A stretch of 64,000 nucleotides of DNA, from assembly GCA_029782145.1 (NCBI GenBank), contig JAKOVH010000023.1, positions 62,001-126,000 of the forward strand. Direction: 5' to 3'. Source of the DNA: Actinomycetes bacterium. GTDB lineage: Bacteria; Actinomycetota; Acidimicrobiia; Acidimicrobiales; Acidimicrobilacustridaceae. The position numbers and the translations under genes are program-made. Below are positions 56,737 to 64,000 of this stretch, one piece after another; the first letter of the stretch is position 1; every line of letters starts with the position of its first letter. A model generated the notes under the pieces. The model had not been told where the DNA came from and searched no databases. It saw only the letters and a program-made list of their open reading frames with translations.

Positions 56737-56788
56737 CGTTCTGGTGGAGATCTACGTCTCCATGTGACCGCAGATCTCCACCAGAACG
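56737..56788. terminator. Perfect 17-bp inverted repeat between convergent genes
   Basis: CGTTCTGGTGGAGATCT (56737-56753) pairs exactly with 56772-56788 across an 18-base loop. It lies between the amidohydrolase and the convergent HD gene and should act as a two-way terminator. Stem sequence is unrelated to the one at 19551, and base composition is less GC-rich than the surroundings. Confidence 0.65.
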
Positions 56789-56833
56789 AAGAGGAGGAGT
56801 GGTGGTCGGCGGGGAGGGGACCGGCGGCGTGAG

Positions 56834-57388
56834 CTACAACCGGGCGCTGGCGGTGACGCGCCGTACCAGGGGCTCGAAGTGCTCGAGCGGCAGGGTGTCG
56901 TAGGCGGGGTCGAAGGCCTTCTGGTCCCACTCGTCAGCGAAGCGCTCGGCGAGCGTCCACTCGTCGCCGCTCAGGGCGCTGCGGTGGCGCTCGCGGGCGT
57001 CGGGATCGCCGCCGAAGTGGTGGTAGTAGTGCCGGCCCTGGAAGTCCTGGTGCACCCGGATCATCTCGTAGACCTCGGGCCGCACGTAGGGCCGGATCAT
57101 CTCCGCGGCGATGGCCGGGTGGTTGGGCACGCTGATGGCCTTGCCCACGTCGTGCAGCAGCGACGCGAACACGACCTCTTCGTCGGCGCCGGCCCGTTCG
57201 GCCATGGTGGCCGTCTGCAGGCAGTGGGTGAGCTGGTCGGTGCCGAAGCCGTCGGTGATGTCGGCGAGCGAGCGGAGCAGCTCGAGCATGCGGTCGGCGA
57301 CCCGGCCCTGGTTGGCCGAGGTGGCGGCGCCGATCTCCATCCAGTCCTCGAGGGTCGACTCGTCCATGCGGGTGAAGGTCGCGGGCAT
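56834..57388 (-). CDS. HD-domain protein (COG4341/PhnZ-like)
   Basis: 184 residues. The HD motif is FASLLHDVGKAISVPNHP, preceded by QLTHCLQTATMAERAG and followed by IRVHQDFQGRHYYHHFGG, giving a His/Asp-rich di-metal site. The Gln-x2-His-x2-Gln arrangement before HD recalls the predicted phosphohydrolase family that includes the di-iron oxygenase PhnZ, so it could be an oxygenase rather than a phosphohydrolase. No phosphonate gene is nearby. ATG 57388 has CACACT 7 bases upstream. Confidence 0.78.
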   Translation of the reverse strand: MPATFTRMDESTLEDWMEIGAATSANQGRVADRMLELLRSLADITDGFGTDQLTHCLQTATMAERAGADEEVVFASLLHDVGKAISVPNHPAIAAEMIRPYVRPEVYEMIRVHQDFQGRHYYHHFGGDPDARERHRSALSGDEWTLAERFADEWDQKAFDPAYDTLPLEHFEPLVRRVTASARL

Positions 57389-57426
57389 GCCCACCAGTGT
57401 GCCCGCGTGGCGCCCGTCACGCTCGC

Positions 57427-57837
57427 TCAGGTGGCGCCGGAGAGCTGGAGCCCGAGCAGCACCGCGGCGAGGCCGCCGAGCAGGCCGACGGCGCCGCCCG
57501 CCGCCAGCGCCACCTTGCCGCGGGCGCCGGCGTGGAAGGCGGCCCCGATGCCCGAGGCGGCGACGAGCAGGAGCTTCAGCCCGAGGGTGGCCTGCCAGGC
57601 CGTGGTCCGATCGCCGACCTCGACGGCCAGCAGGTTCCACACACCAGTGACCACCAGCAGGGCGAACGCCGACCAGGCGATGACCCGGAACCGCCGGGCC
57701 ACCACCCGAGGCGCGTCGGGCCCGAACCGGCGCAGCGCGGGCACCAGCCCGGCCAGGGTGAGCTGCCCGCCGACCCAGACGGTCGCGCCGAGGACGTGCA
57801 GGAAGAGCCGGACGGTGGTCCACGAGACGCTGAGCAC
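57427..57837 (-). CDS. CopD-like integral membrane protein
   Basis: 136 residues with four predicted helices: LFLHVLGATVWVGGQLTLAG, IAWSAFALLVVTGVWNLLAV, LGLKLLLVAASGIGAAFHAG and GGAVGLLGGLAAVLLGLQL. The first His-containing helix and WVGG motif match the CopD domain used in copper import or, in other families, haem-type electron carriers. Function here is unknown. GTG 57837 is supported by TACCGT 8 bases upstream. ispH starts further upstream on the same strand, but separate promoters are evident. Confidence 0.75.
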   Translation of the reverse strand: MLSVSWTTVRLFLHVLGATVWVGGQLTLAGLVPALRRFGPDAPRVVARRFRVIAWSAFALLVVTGVWNLLAVEVGDRTTAWQATLGLKLLLVAASGIGAAFHAGARGKVALAAGGAVGLLGGLAAVLLGLQLSGAT

Positions 57838-57870
57838 GACGAAGGACGGTAGTGGCCGGGCCCTGATGGC

Positions 57871-58932
57871 TCAGGTGAGCGACGCCAGCACGTCGCTGGC
57901 GTGCACGGCGCGGTCGTCGGCGGGCGGCCGGGCGTCGACCGGCCCGCCGAGGAGGAAGGTCGCGGCGGCATCGACGGCGGTGATGAGGTCACGCAGGTTC
58001 CGCGGCGGTGGGAAGTACTCGTCTTCGTCGGTGACCCGCACCTCCTCGACACCGCCCCGGGGAGCCAGCCGTTCGATCACGCCCTGGACCAGCTCCTCGG
58101 CCGCCGAGGCGCCGGCGGTGACCCCGACGGTGCCGGCGAGGTCGTCGGGAAGCTCCTCGGCGCCGTTCACCCGGTGCACCCGTGGGCAGCCGGCCTGGCG
58201 GGCCAGGCTCTCGAGGGCCCGGGTGTTGGACGAGTTCGCCGAGCCGATCACCACCATGGCGTCGCAGCGGGGGGCGATCTCCATGAGCGCCGACTGCCGG
58301 TTGGTGGTGGCGAAGCACAGGTCGGAGCGACCGGGCACCCACATCCCGGGGAAGCGGGCACGGGTGGCGTCGAGCACGTCGGCCCAGTCGCGGTGGCTCA
58401 GCGTGGTCTGGGCCAGCAGGGCCACCGGCTCGGCGAACTGGGGGAGGGCCTCGACCTCGGCCACCGACTCGACGCGGTGGATGGCCTCGGGCGCCACCGC
58501 CATGGTGCCCACCGCCTCCTCGTGGCCCTCGTGGCCGACGTAGACGATGCGGTACCCCTTGCCCGCCCGCACCTTCACCTCGTGGTGCACCTTGGTGACG
58601 AGGGGGCACACCGCGTCGACCACGTAGCCGCCGTTGGCCTGGGCCGCGGCCACCACCTCGGGCGCCGAGCCGTGCGCCGAGAGCATCACCGGCCGGCCCG
58701 GCGGGACCTCGGAGATGTCGTCGACGAACACCACGCCGAGGTCCTCGAAGCGCTGCACGACCCGCTGGTTGTGCACGATCTCGTGGTAGCAGTACACGGG
58801 CGGGTCGAACGCCCGCACCATCCAGGCCAGCGCCTTGATGGCCATCTCGACCCCGGCGCAGAACCCTCGGGGGGCGGCGAGCAGCACCTTGTCGACCGCG
58901 CTCGGCGCCGGCGGCTCGTGGGGATCGGTCAT
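57871..58932 (-). CDS. ispH: 4-hydroxy-3-methylbut-2-enyl diphosphate reductase
   Basis: 353 residues. IspH makes IPP and DMAPP in the last step of the methylerythritol phosphate pathway with a [4Fe-4S] cluster. The three cluster cysteines are in PRGFCAGVEMA (C25), DAVCPLVTKVH and SDLCFATTNRQ. Other hallmarks are YHEIVHNQRVV, SAHGSAPEV and IGSANSSNT. ATG 58932 is preceded by TAGCCT at 7 bases. It diverges from the DUF512 gene. Confidence 0.96.
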   Translation of the reverse strand: MTDPHEPPAPSAVDKVLLAAPRGFCAGVEMAIKALAWMVRAFDPPVYCYHEIVHNQRVVQRFEDLGVVFVDDISEVPPGRPVMLSAHGSAPEVVAAAQANGGYVVDAVCPLVTKVHHEVKVRAGKGYRIVYVGHEGHEEAVGTMAVAPEAIHRVESVAEVEALPQFAEPVALLAQTTLSHRDWADVLDATRARFPGMWVPGRSDLCFATTNRQSALMEIAPRCDAMVVIGSANSSNTRALESLARQAGCPRVHRVNGAEELPDDLAGTVGVTAGASAAEELVQGVIERLAPRGGVEEVRVTDEDEYFPPPRNLRDLITAVDAAATFLLGGPVDARPPADDRAVHASDVLASLT

Positions 58933-58939
58933 CGCAGCG

Positions 58940-59045
58940 AGGCTACCGGCGCCGGTCACCGACCCGGGGCCCGCCTCGAGGCCCGACCCGGGGCCCACCC
59001 TGGGCTGGGCCGGGGGCCGGGATCGGGGACGACCGGCGGTAGCCT
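58940..59045. promoter_or_regulatory. Divergent promoters with 13-base direct repeat (ispH / DUF512)
   Basis: CGGTAGCCT occurs on each strand just before each start codon, with TAGCCT 7 bases before ispH and 8 before the DUF512 gene. Between them CGACCCGGGGCCC is repeated exactly at 58960-58972 and 58984-58996, 24 bases apart. That spacing places the copies on nearly the same DNA face, as for a dimeric or cooperative regulator. Confidence 0.45.
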
Positions 59046-59053
59046 GACGGCCC

Positions 59054-60436
59054 ATGTCCGCGCCCCGCGTCGTCAGCGTCGCGCCCGCGTCGCCGGCCGA
59101 GCGGGCCGGCCTCCAGCCGGGCGACGAGATCCTCGCCGTCAACGGCGAGGTCCCGCGCGACGTCATCGCCTTCCGGCTCCTCACCGACGAGCCCGACGTG
59201 GTGCTCGAGGTCTCCCGGGGTGGCCTGGCCGTGGAGCTCGATGTGCCCAAGCGGGCGGGGGAGCGGCTGGGCGCCGAGGTCAGCTCCGCCCTGTTCGACC
59301 AGCTCCGCACCTGCGACAACCACTGCGAGTTCTGCTTCATCTACCAGCTGCCGCGGGGGCTGCGGAAGAGCCTCTACCTGAAAGACGACGACTACCGGCT
59401 GTCGTTCCTGTACGGCAACTTCACCACGCTCACGCGCTTCACCGAGGCCGACCTCGAGCGGGTGGTCACCGAGGGCCTCTCGCCGCTGCACGTCTCGATC
59501 CACGCCACCGACCCCGAGGTGCGGGCCTCGCTGCTGCGCAACCGCCGGGGTGCCACCAGCCTGCGGTGGCTGCGGGCCCTGCTCGACCACGGCATCGAGG
59601 TGCACGGCCAGGTCGTGGTGTGCCCGGGGCGCAACGACGGCGCCGTGCTCGACGACACCCTCGCCGGCGTGCTCGACCGCTTCCCCGAGCTGGCCACCCT
59701 GTGCGTGGTGCCCCTCGGCGTGAGCCGCTTCAACACCGAGCCGGCCATGCGGCCCCACTCGGCCGAGGAGGCCCGGGCGGTGCTCGAGGCGGTGCACGAC
59801 TGGCAGGACGTCTACCTCGCCACCCTCGGGCACCGGCTCGTCTTCGCCGCCGACGAGTACTACCTGCTCGCCGGCCAGCAGTTCCCGCCGCCGGAGGCCT
59901 ACGAGGGCTTCCCGATGCACGAGGACGGCGTGGGCATGGCCCGCACCTTCGAGCTGGAGTTCACGGGCGCGGTGACCGAGGCCACCGGGGTGGCCACCGG
60001 CTTCTTCAGCTGGGTCGACGGGGCGCCGGCCGAGGGCTACCGGGCGCCCCGCACCATCGCTTCGGAGAGAGCCGGCGGCGGCACGGCGGTCGCGCTCCAG
60101 GCGCGGCGGGGCGCACCGGTGGGCGTGCTCACCGGCACCTACGGCGCCCGCATCCTCGAGCCGCTGCTCGCCCATCTCGGGCGCGACGACGTCCGGGTCG
60201 TGGCCGTCGACAACCGCTTCTTCGGTGGCAACACCGGCGTGGCCGGCCTGCTGACCGGCGCCGACCTGGCCCGGGTGCTGACCGACGAGCCGCCCGGCCA
60301 CCGCTACCTGCTCCCCGACGTGTGCCTGTCGCAGGGGCGCTTCCTCGACGGCACCAGTCCCGACGACCTGCCCCGGCCGGTCGAGGTCGTCGCCACCGAC
60401 GGCATCGCCCTGCGAGCCGCCCTGGAGCGCCGATGA
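59054..60436 (+). CDS. PDZ-like/radical-SAM DUF512 protein
   Basis: 460 residues. An N-terminal PDZ-like segment (SVAPASPAERAGLQPGDEIL) is followed by a radical-SAM-type cluster motif C87-x3-C91-x2-C94 (CDNHCEFCF), HVSIHATDPEVRASLL and the DUF512 C-terminus (TGTYGARILEPLLA, NRFFGGNTGVAGLLTG). This family is conserved next to der in many Gram-positives and actinobacteria; its function is still unknown. ATG 59054 is preceded by TAGCCT. The stop overlaps the der start (ATGA). Confidence 0.9.
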   Translation: MSAPRVVSVAPASPAERAGLQPGDEILAVNGEVPRDVIAFRLLTDEPDVVLEVSRGGLAVELDVPKRAGERLGAEVSSALFDQLRTCDNHCEFCFIYQLPRGLRKSLYLKDDDYRLSFLYGNFTTLTRFTEADLERVVTEGLSPLHVSIHATDPEVRASLLRNRRGATSLRWLRALLDHGIEVHGQVVVCPGRNDGAVLDDTLAGVLDRFPELATLCVVPLGVSRFNTEPAMRPHSAEEARAVLEAVHDWQDVYLATLGHRLVFAADEYYLLAGQQFPPPEAYEGFPMHEDGVGMARTFELEFTGAVTEATGVATGFFSWVDGAPAEGYRAPRTIASERAGGGTAVALQARRGAPVGVLTGTYGARILEPLLAHLGRDDVRVVAVDNRFFGGNTGVAGLLTGADLARVLTDEPPGHRYLLPDVCLSQGRFLDGTSPDDLPRPVEVVATDGIALRAALERR

Positions 60437-61797
60437 CACCCCCCGCCACCGCCACCGACCCCACGGGCGCGCCCGACCTGCCCGTGGTGGCCGTCGTCGG
60501 CCGCCCCAACGTCGGCAAGTCCACCCTGTTCAACCGCATCGTCGGGCGCCGCGAGGCCATCGTCGAGGAGAAGCCGGGGGTCACGCGCGACCGCAAGGAG
60601 GTCGTGGCGGAGTGGCAGGGCCGTGAGTTCCGCCTCGTCGACACGGGAGGCTGGATGCCCGGCGGCGACGCGCTCGACGCCAAGGTCTCCCGCCAGAGCG
60701 AGAAGGCCATCGCCGAGGCCGACGCCGTGCTGCTCGTCGTCGACGTCACCGTCGGCATCACCGAGGAGGACAGCCGCGTCGCGCAGATCCTGCGCCGCAA
60801 CGGCCGACCGGTCCTGCTCGTCACCAACAAGGTCGACGACACCAACCGCGAGGCGTCCGCCTGGGAGTTCGTGCGCCTCGGCGTCGGCGACCCGCACGCG
60901 GTGAGCGCGCTGCACGGACGCGGCACCGGTGACCTGCTCGACGACCTCCTCGAGGTGCTCCCCGGAGAGCCGGCCGGGGCGACGGAGGCGGCCGGGCCCG
61001 ACGAGGCCGCCGCCCTCGACGAGGCCGACAAGGTGTTCTCGGTGGCCATCGTCGGGCGGCCCAACGTGGGCAAGTCCACCCTCTTCAACCGCCTCATCGG
61101 CGACGACCGCTCGGTCGTGCACGACATGCCCGGCACCACCCGCGACGCGGTCGACACGGTCGTCGACACGGCCGACGGGCCCGTGCGGTTCGTCGACACG
61201 GCGGGCATGCGGCGGCGCAGCAAGATCGACGAGGGCACCGAGTACTACTCCATGGTCCGCGCGCTGCAGGCGATCGACCGCGCCGACGTCGCCCTGCTGG
61301 TGATCGACGCCACGATCGGCGTCACCGCCCAGGACCAGCGCCTCGCCGAGCGCATCGACGCCGCCGGCTGCCCCGTCGTGGTGGTGCTGAACAAGTGGGA
61401 GCTGCTCGACGCCGAGGGCCGGGAGGAGCTCGGCTACCAGATCAGCCACCGCCTCCACTTCATCGGCGACTCGCCGGTGCTGAAGATCAGCGCCCTCACC
61501 GGCAAGGGGGTCCACAAGCTGCTGCCCACCCTGGCCGGCACGATCGAGGACTACCACCGCCGGGTGCCGACCCGGAAGGTGAACCAGGTGCTGCGGGCCG
61601 CCCAGTCCGCCCAGCCGGCGCCGCACGGCGCCCGGGTGCTCTACGCCACGCAGGGGGCGACCGACCCGCCCACCTTCACCCTGTTCGCCAACAAGGAGCT
61701 GCCGCAGTCGTACCTGCGCTACCTGGAGCGCTCGCTGCGCGAGTCGTTCGACCTGGGCTCCACGCCCATCAAGCTCCGCGTCCGCAAGCGGGACTGA
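60433..61797 (+). CDS. der: Ribosome biogenesis GTPase Der (EngA)
   Basis: 454 residues with two tandem GTPase domains. G1 motifs are VVGRPNVGKSTLFNR (domain 1) and VGRPNVGKSTLFNRLIG (domain 2), G3 is LVDTGGW and FVDTAGM, and G4 is TNKVD and LNKWE. The C-terminal KH-like domain (RRVPTRKVNQVLRAAQ to TPIKLRVRKRD) is intact. Der helps assemble the 50S subunit. Start overlaps the DUF512 stop. Confidence 0.97.
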   Translation: MTPPATATDPTGAPDLPVVAVVGRPNVGKSTLFNRIVGRREAIVEEKPGVTRDRKEVVAEWQGREFRLVDTGGWMPGGDALDAKVSRQSEKAIAEADAVLLVVDVTVGITEEDSRVAQILRRNGRPVLLVTNKVDDTNREASAWEFVRLGVGDPHAVSALHGRGTGDLLDDLLEVLPGEPAGATEAAGPDEAAALDEADKVFSVAIVGRPNVGKSTLFNRLIGDDRSVVHDMPGTTRDAVDTVVDTADGPVRFVDTAGMRRRSKIDEGTEYYSMVRALQAIDRADVALLVIDATIGVTAQDQRLAERIDAAGCPVVVVLNKWELLDAEGREELGYQISHRLHFIGDSPVLKISALTGKGVHKLLPTLAGTIEDYHRRVPTRKVNQVLRAAQSAQPAPHGARVLYATQGATDPPTFTLFANKELPQSYLRYLERSLRESFDLGSTPIKLRVRKRD

Positions 61798-61829
61798 CCC
61801 GTTCCCGGGATCGGCGCAGGGCACACGGC

Positions 61830-61835
61830 TACAGT
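61830..61835 (+). promoter_or_regulatory. Leaderless -10 box of the SpoIIE-type phosphatase gene
   Basis: TACAGT lies exactly 7 bases before the ATG, with no ribosome-binding site. Confidence 0.45.
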
Positions 61836-61842
61836 CCGCGCA

Positions 61843-62919
61843 ATGGACCAACCCCTGCTGTTGGTGCTGGCCGTGGCGGCGGTCGCGGCGGCCTCGGTGT
61901 GGGCCCGGTCGGCCCGCTACCGCCAGCGCCAGCTGCGGCGCACCGAGCTGGCCGGGGCCGATCCCGACCAGGTGGCCCTGGTCCGCTCCGACCTCCGCAA
62001 GGACGCCCTGGCCGCCGCGCTGTGGGTGCTGGTCGCGGCCACCGCCGTGGTCATGTCGTTCCGCACCGACACCAGCGCCACGGTGGTGCTGCTGGTGCTC
62101 ACCATCCCCGCAGTGGTGTCGGTCGTGCTCGGGCGCAACTTCGTGGCCGAGGCCCGCGTCGCCCAAGCGCGCGCCGAGCTCGAGCGCCGGGCCCAGGAGG
62201 TCCTCGACCAGGAGGAGCTGGCACCGCGCCGGTGGGCGGCCCGCCTGGCGCCCGAGGACCTGCCCGACGTCACCGGCTTCGAGATCGGCCGCGTCTACCA
62301 GGCCGGCTCGGGGCTCATGGCCGGCGACTTCTACGACCTCGTCCGGCTCTCACCGAGCCGCCTCGCCGCGGTGATCGGCGACGTGTCGGGCCACGGCATC
62401 GAACCGGCGATCACCGCCTTCCAGGCCAAGTACCTGCTGCGCGTGTTCCTGCGCCAGTACCGCGACCCGGCGCAGGCCCTGGAGGAGCTCAACGCCCAGA
62501 TGTCGGCGGTGGGCCGGCCCGAGGAGTTCATCAGCCTCTGCGTGGTGGTGTTCGACACGGCCGCCGGCACGCTGCGCCACGCGTCGGCCGGGCACCCGGC
62601 CGCCTGGCTGTGGCACGGCCGGGAGGTGCGTCCGCTGCGGGCCACCGGTCCCGTGCTCATGATGGACCCCCGGGCGGAGTACACCAGCCGCGAGCGCACG
62701 CTCGACTCGGGGGACCTGTGCCTGCTCTACACCGACGGCCTGTCGGAGGTGCGCAACGGCGGGCAGATGTTCGGGGAGGACCGGGTGGCGGCCGCGGTGC
62801 GGCGTGATCCGGGCGTGTCGGTCGACGTACTGTGCAAGTCGCTGCTCGAAGCGGCCAGTGACTTCTCGAGCGGCCCTCTCCCCGATGACATCGCCATCCT
62901 CGCCATCCGCCGCGACTGA
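61843..62919 (+). CDS. Membrane-anchored PP2C/SpoIIE-type serine phosphatase
   Basis: 358 residues. One helix at the N-terminus (LLLVLAVAAVAAASVWA) and two more around 54-95, then a short coiled linker (AQARAELERRAQEVLDQEEL), then the RsbU/SpoIIE domain: AGSGLMAGDFYDLV, AAVIGDVSGHGIEPAI (metal Asp), SAGHPAAWLW and LLYTDGLSEVRN, ending LPDDIAILAIRRD. It would dephosphorylate an anti-sigma antagonist in a partner-switching pathway. No partner genes are nearby. There is no sensory domain beyond the membrane segments. Confidence 0.9.
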   Translation: MDQPLLLVLAVAAVAAASVWARSARYRQRQLRRTELAGADPDQVALVRSDLRKDALAAALWVLVAATAVVMSFRTDTSATVVLLVLTIPAVVSVVLGRNFVAEARVAQARAELERRAQEVLDQEELAPRRWAARLAPEDLPDVTGFEIGRVYQAGSGLMAGDFYDLVRLSPSRLAAVIGDVSGHGIEPAITAFQAKYLLRVFLRQYRDPAQALEELNAQMSAVGRPEEFISLCVVVFDTAAGTLRHASAGHPAAWLWHGREVRPLRATGPVLMMDPRAEYTSRERTLDSGDLCLLYTDGLSEVRNGGQMFGEDRVAAAVRRDPGVSVDVLCKSLLEAASDFSSGPLPDDIAILAIRRD

Positions 62920-62963
62920 CCCCCGGTCGCGGCGAGCCGCACCCCGCACCTCGGGAGCCTCCC

Positions 62964-63167
62964 GTGCCCTGGTGTGAGGACTGCGCCAAGTTCTGGAACC
63001 CCAACTCGTTGCCGCCCGACGGCACCTGCCCGTCGTGCGGCCGGGTGATCGGGGAGCCGCCCCGGACCGACAAGGTGCCGTGGCACTTCTGGATCCTCGT
63101 CGTCGCCGCTGCCCTGTACCTCGGATGGCGGGCCATCCAGGGGATCGAGTGGTTGCTGCACCGCTGA
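62964..63167 (+). CDS. Small zinc-ribbon membrane protein
   Basis: 67 residues. Two Cys-x2-Cys pairs (C4/C7 and C22/C25: WCEDCAKFW and CPSCGRVIG) form a zinc ribbon. A single membrane helix follows (WHFWILVVAAALYLGW). No function known. GTG 62964 has GGGAG about 6 bases upstream. It overlaps the likely start of the following monooxygenase gene by 19 bases, which suggests co-transcription. Confidence 0.75.
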   Translation: MPWCEDCAKFWNPNSLPPDGTCPSCGRVIGEPPRTDKVPWHFWILVVAAALYLGWRAIQGIEWLLHR

Positions 63168-64000
63168 CGCCCGCGCGGCCCGGCTCCGCCGCACGTCACG
63201 ACCCTGCCCGCCGCCTCGACGTCGTGGTGATCGGGGCCGGCTTCGGCGGCCTGGGCGCCGGGGTGGCCCTCCAGCGCGCCGGCATCGACCGCTTCGCCAT
63301 CCTCGAGGCCTCCGACGCGGTCGGCGGCACCTGGCGCGACAACACCTATCCGGGGTGCGCGTGCGACATCCCGAGCCACCTCTACTCGTTCTCCTTCGCC
63401 CAGAACCCGGACTGGTCGCGCAGCTACCCGGCCCAGCCGGAGATCGAGGCCTACCTCGAGCGCACCACCGACGCCTTCGGCCTGCGACGCCACATCCGCT
63501 TCGGCGCCGAGGTGACCGAGCTGCACTGGGACGACGGCGCCGGCGAGTGGCGCATCGTGCTCGGCGGCGGCGAGGAGCTGCGAGCCGCCGCCGTGATCTC
63601 GGCCACGGGCGGCCTGAGCCGCCCGTCGATCCCGGACATCCCCGGGCTCGGCTCCTTCGCCGGCACCACGTTCCACTCGGCCCGGTGGCGCCACGACCAC
63701 GACCTGGCGGGGGAGCGGGTGGGCGTGATCGGGACCGGGGCGTCAGCGATCCAGCTCGTGCCCCAGGTGGCGCAGGTCGCCGCCCGCACCACCGTGTTCC
63801 AGCGCAGCGCACCGTGGGTGCTGCCCCGCGACGACCGGCCGACCCCACCGTGGCGGCGCCGCCTCTACGCCCGGGCGCCGTGGCTCCAACGACTGCACCG
63901 CTGGCGCGTCTACGCCCGCCAGGAGCTGCTCGCCCTCGCGTTCGTGGGCCCACCGCGCCTGCAGCGGCGCATCGCCGCGGGCATCGAGCAGGCGGGGCGG
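63149..64000 (+). CDS. Flavin-containing (Baeyer-Villiger-type) monooxygenase, 3' part cut by window edge
   Basis: 284 codons visible. The FAD motif is I28-G-A-G-F-G-G (GxGxxG), followed by VGGTWRDNTYPGCACDIPSH. The Baeyer-Villiger fingerprint FxGxxxHxxxW is present as FAGTTFHSARW (F170-W180), and the NADPH motif is VIGTGASAIQLVPQVA. Members insert oxygen next to a ketone to give an ester or lactone. GTG 63149 is the first start in frame and overlaps the preceding gene; no better start lies before the FAD motif. It would suit the amidohydrolase, cyclase and lactonase genes in this window (inference). Confidence 0.85.
   Translation, partial: MVAAPLTPARPGSAARHDPARRLDVVVIGAGFGGLGAGVALQRAGIDRFAILEASDAVGGTWRDNTYPGCACDIPSHLYSFSFAQNPDWSRSYPAQPEIEAYLERTTDAFGLRRHIRFGAEVTELHWDDGAGEWRIVLGGGEELRAAAVISATGGLSRPSIPDIPGLGSFAGTTFHSARWRHDHDLAGERVGVIGTGASAIQLVPQVAQVAARTTVFQRSAPWVLPRDDRPTPPWRRRLYARAPWLQRLHRWRVYARQELLALAFVGPPRLQRRIAAGIEQAGR

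Noticed and set aside
1..64000. tRNA, rRNA, CRISPR arrays, insertion sequences, phage genes
   Set aside because: No cloverleaf-like intergenic segment, no regularly spaced repeats, no transposase or integrase motif was found; all spacers are under 300 bases.

Overview
The window is very GC-rich, densely coded bacterial chromosome on both strands, with no gene-free stretch over 300 bases, no insertion sequence, no CRISPR array and no tRNA or rRNA gene that I could recognise. Gene content (ergothioneine synthesis, an AftD-like arabinofuranosyltransferase, actinobacterial FadD/FadE-type enzymes, P450, a Rieske oxygenase, many short-chain dehydrogenases, and a ScpA-ScpB-RluB-AroH-TyrA-AroA-Cmk-PlsC run) points to a high-GC actinobacterium, probably of the Acidimicrobiia (Iamia/Ilumatobacter type). 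That placement is an inference from content and style, not from a marker phylogeny. Many genes start 7 to 9 bases after a TAnnnT box, so leaderless transcription looks common. I used these boxes to choose several start codons.

Layout. 0-5 kb: end of a hot-dog thioesterase, egtB-egtD, an acyl-CoA dehydrogenase, a truncated haemoglobin and a MaoC hydratase. 5-16.6 kb: a cell-envelope block with a 1500-residue AftD-like transferase, a fusion of an O-acyltransferase and a GT-C glycosyltransferase, a lipoprotein SGNH protein lacking its catalytic serine, a second GT-C transferase, and an acyltransferase-SGNH fusion. 16.7-29.4 kb: a mixed region with an APH-type kinase, an amidohydrolase, a dehydrogenase, an acyl-CoA synthetase, a K+ channel, a flippase/pseudokinase fusion, a DrrAB-type ABC exporter, an SMP-30 lactonase and a VOC protein.

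29.5-42.3 kb: a tightly coupled catabolic operon behind a promoter whose -35 lies in a perfect inverted repeat. It encodes two amidohydrolase-2 proteins, two D-aminoacylase-like amidohydrolases, a cyclase-family hydrolase, three SDR-fold proteins (one with no visible catalytic residues, coupled to an intact one), a MarR regulator and a class II aldolase, followed by an aldo/keto reductase and a lipocalin-like protein. 42.4-50.5 kb: housekeeping genes (trpS, scpAB, rluB, chorismate mutase, prephenate dehydrogenase, aroA, cmk, plsC).

50.5-56.8 kb: a second oxidative catabolic group with a Rieske oxygenase, an HsaA/acyl-CoA dehydrogenase-fold flavoprotein, two amidohydrolase-2 proteins and a P450. 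Two near-identical AT-rich elements lie upstream of its outward-facing units. 56.8-64 kb: an HD-domain protein, a CopD-like protein, ispH, a PDZ/radical-SAM DUF512 protein, der, a SpoIIE-type phosphatase, a small zinc-ribbon membrane protein and the start of a Baeyer-Villiger-type monooxygenase.

The two catabolic groups share the same amidohydrolase-2 subfamily (five members in the window). They look like modules for breaking down organic acids or cyclic compounds, but no substrate can be named from sequence alone.
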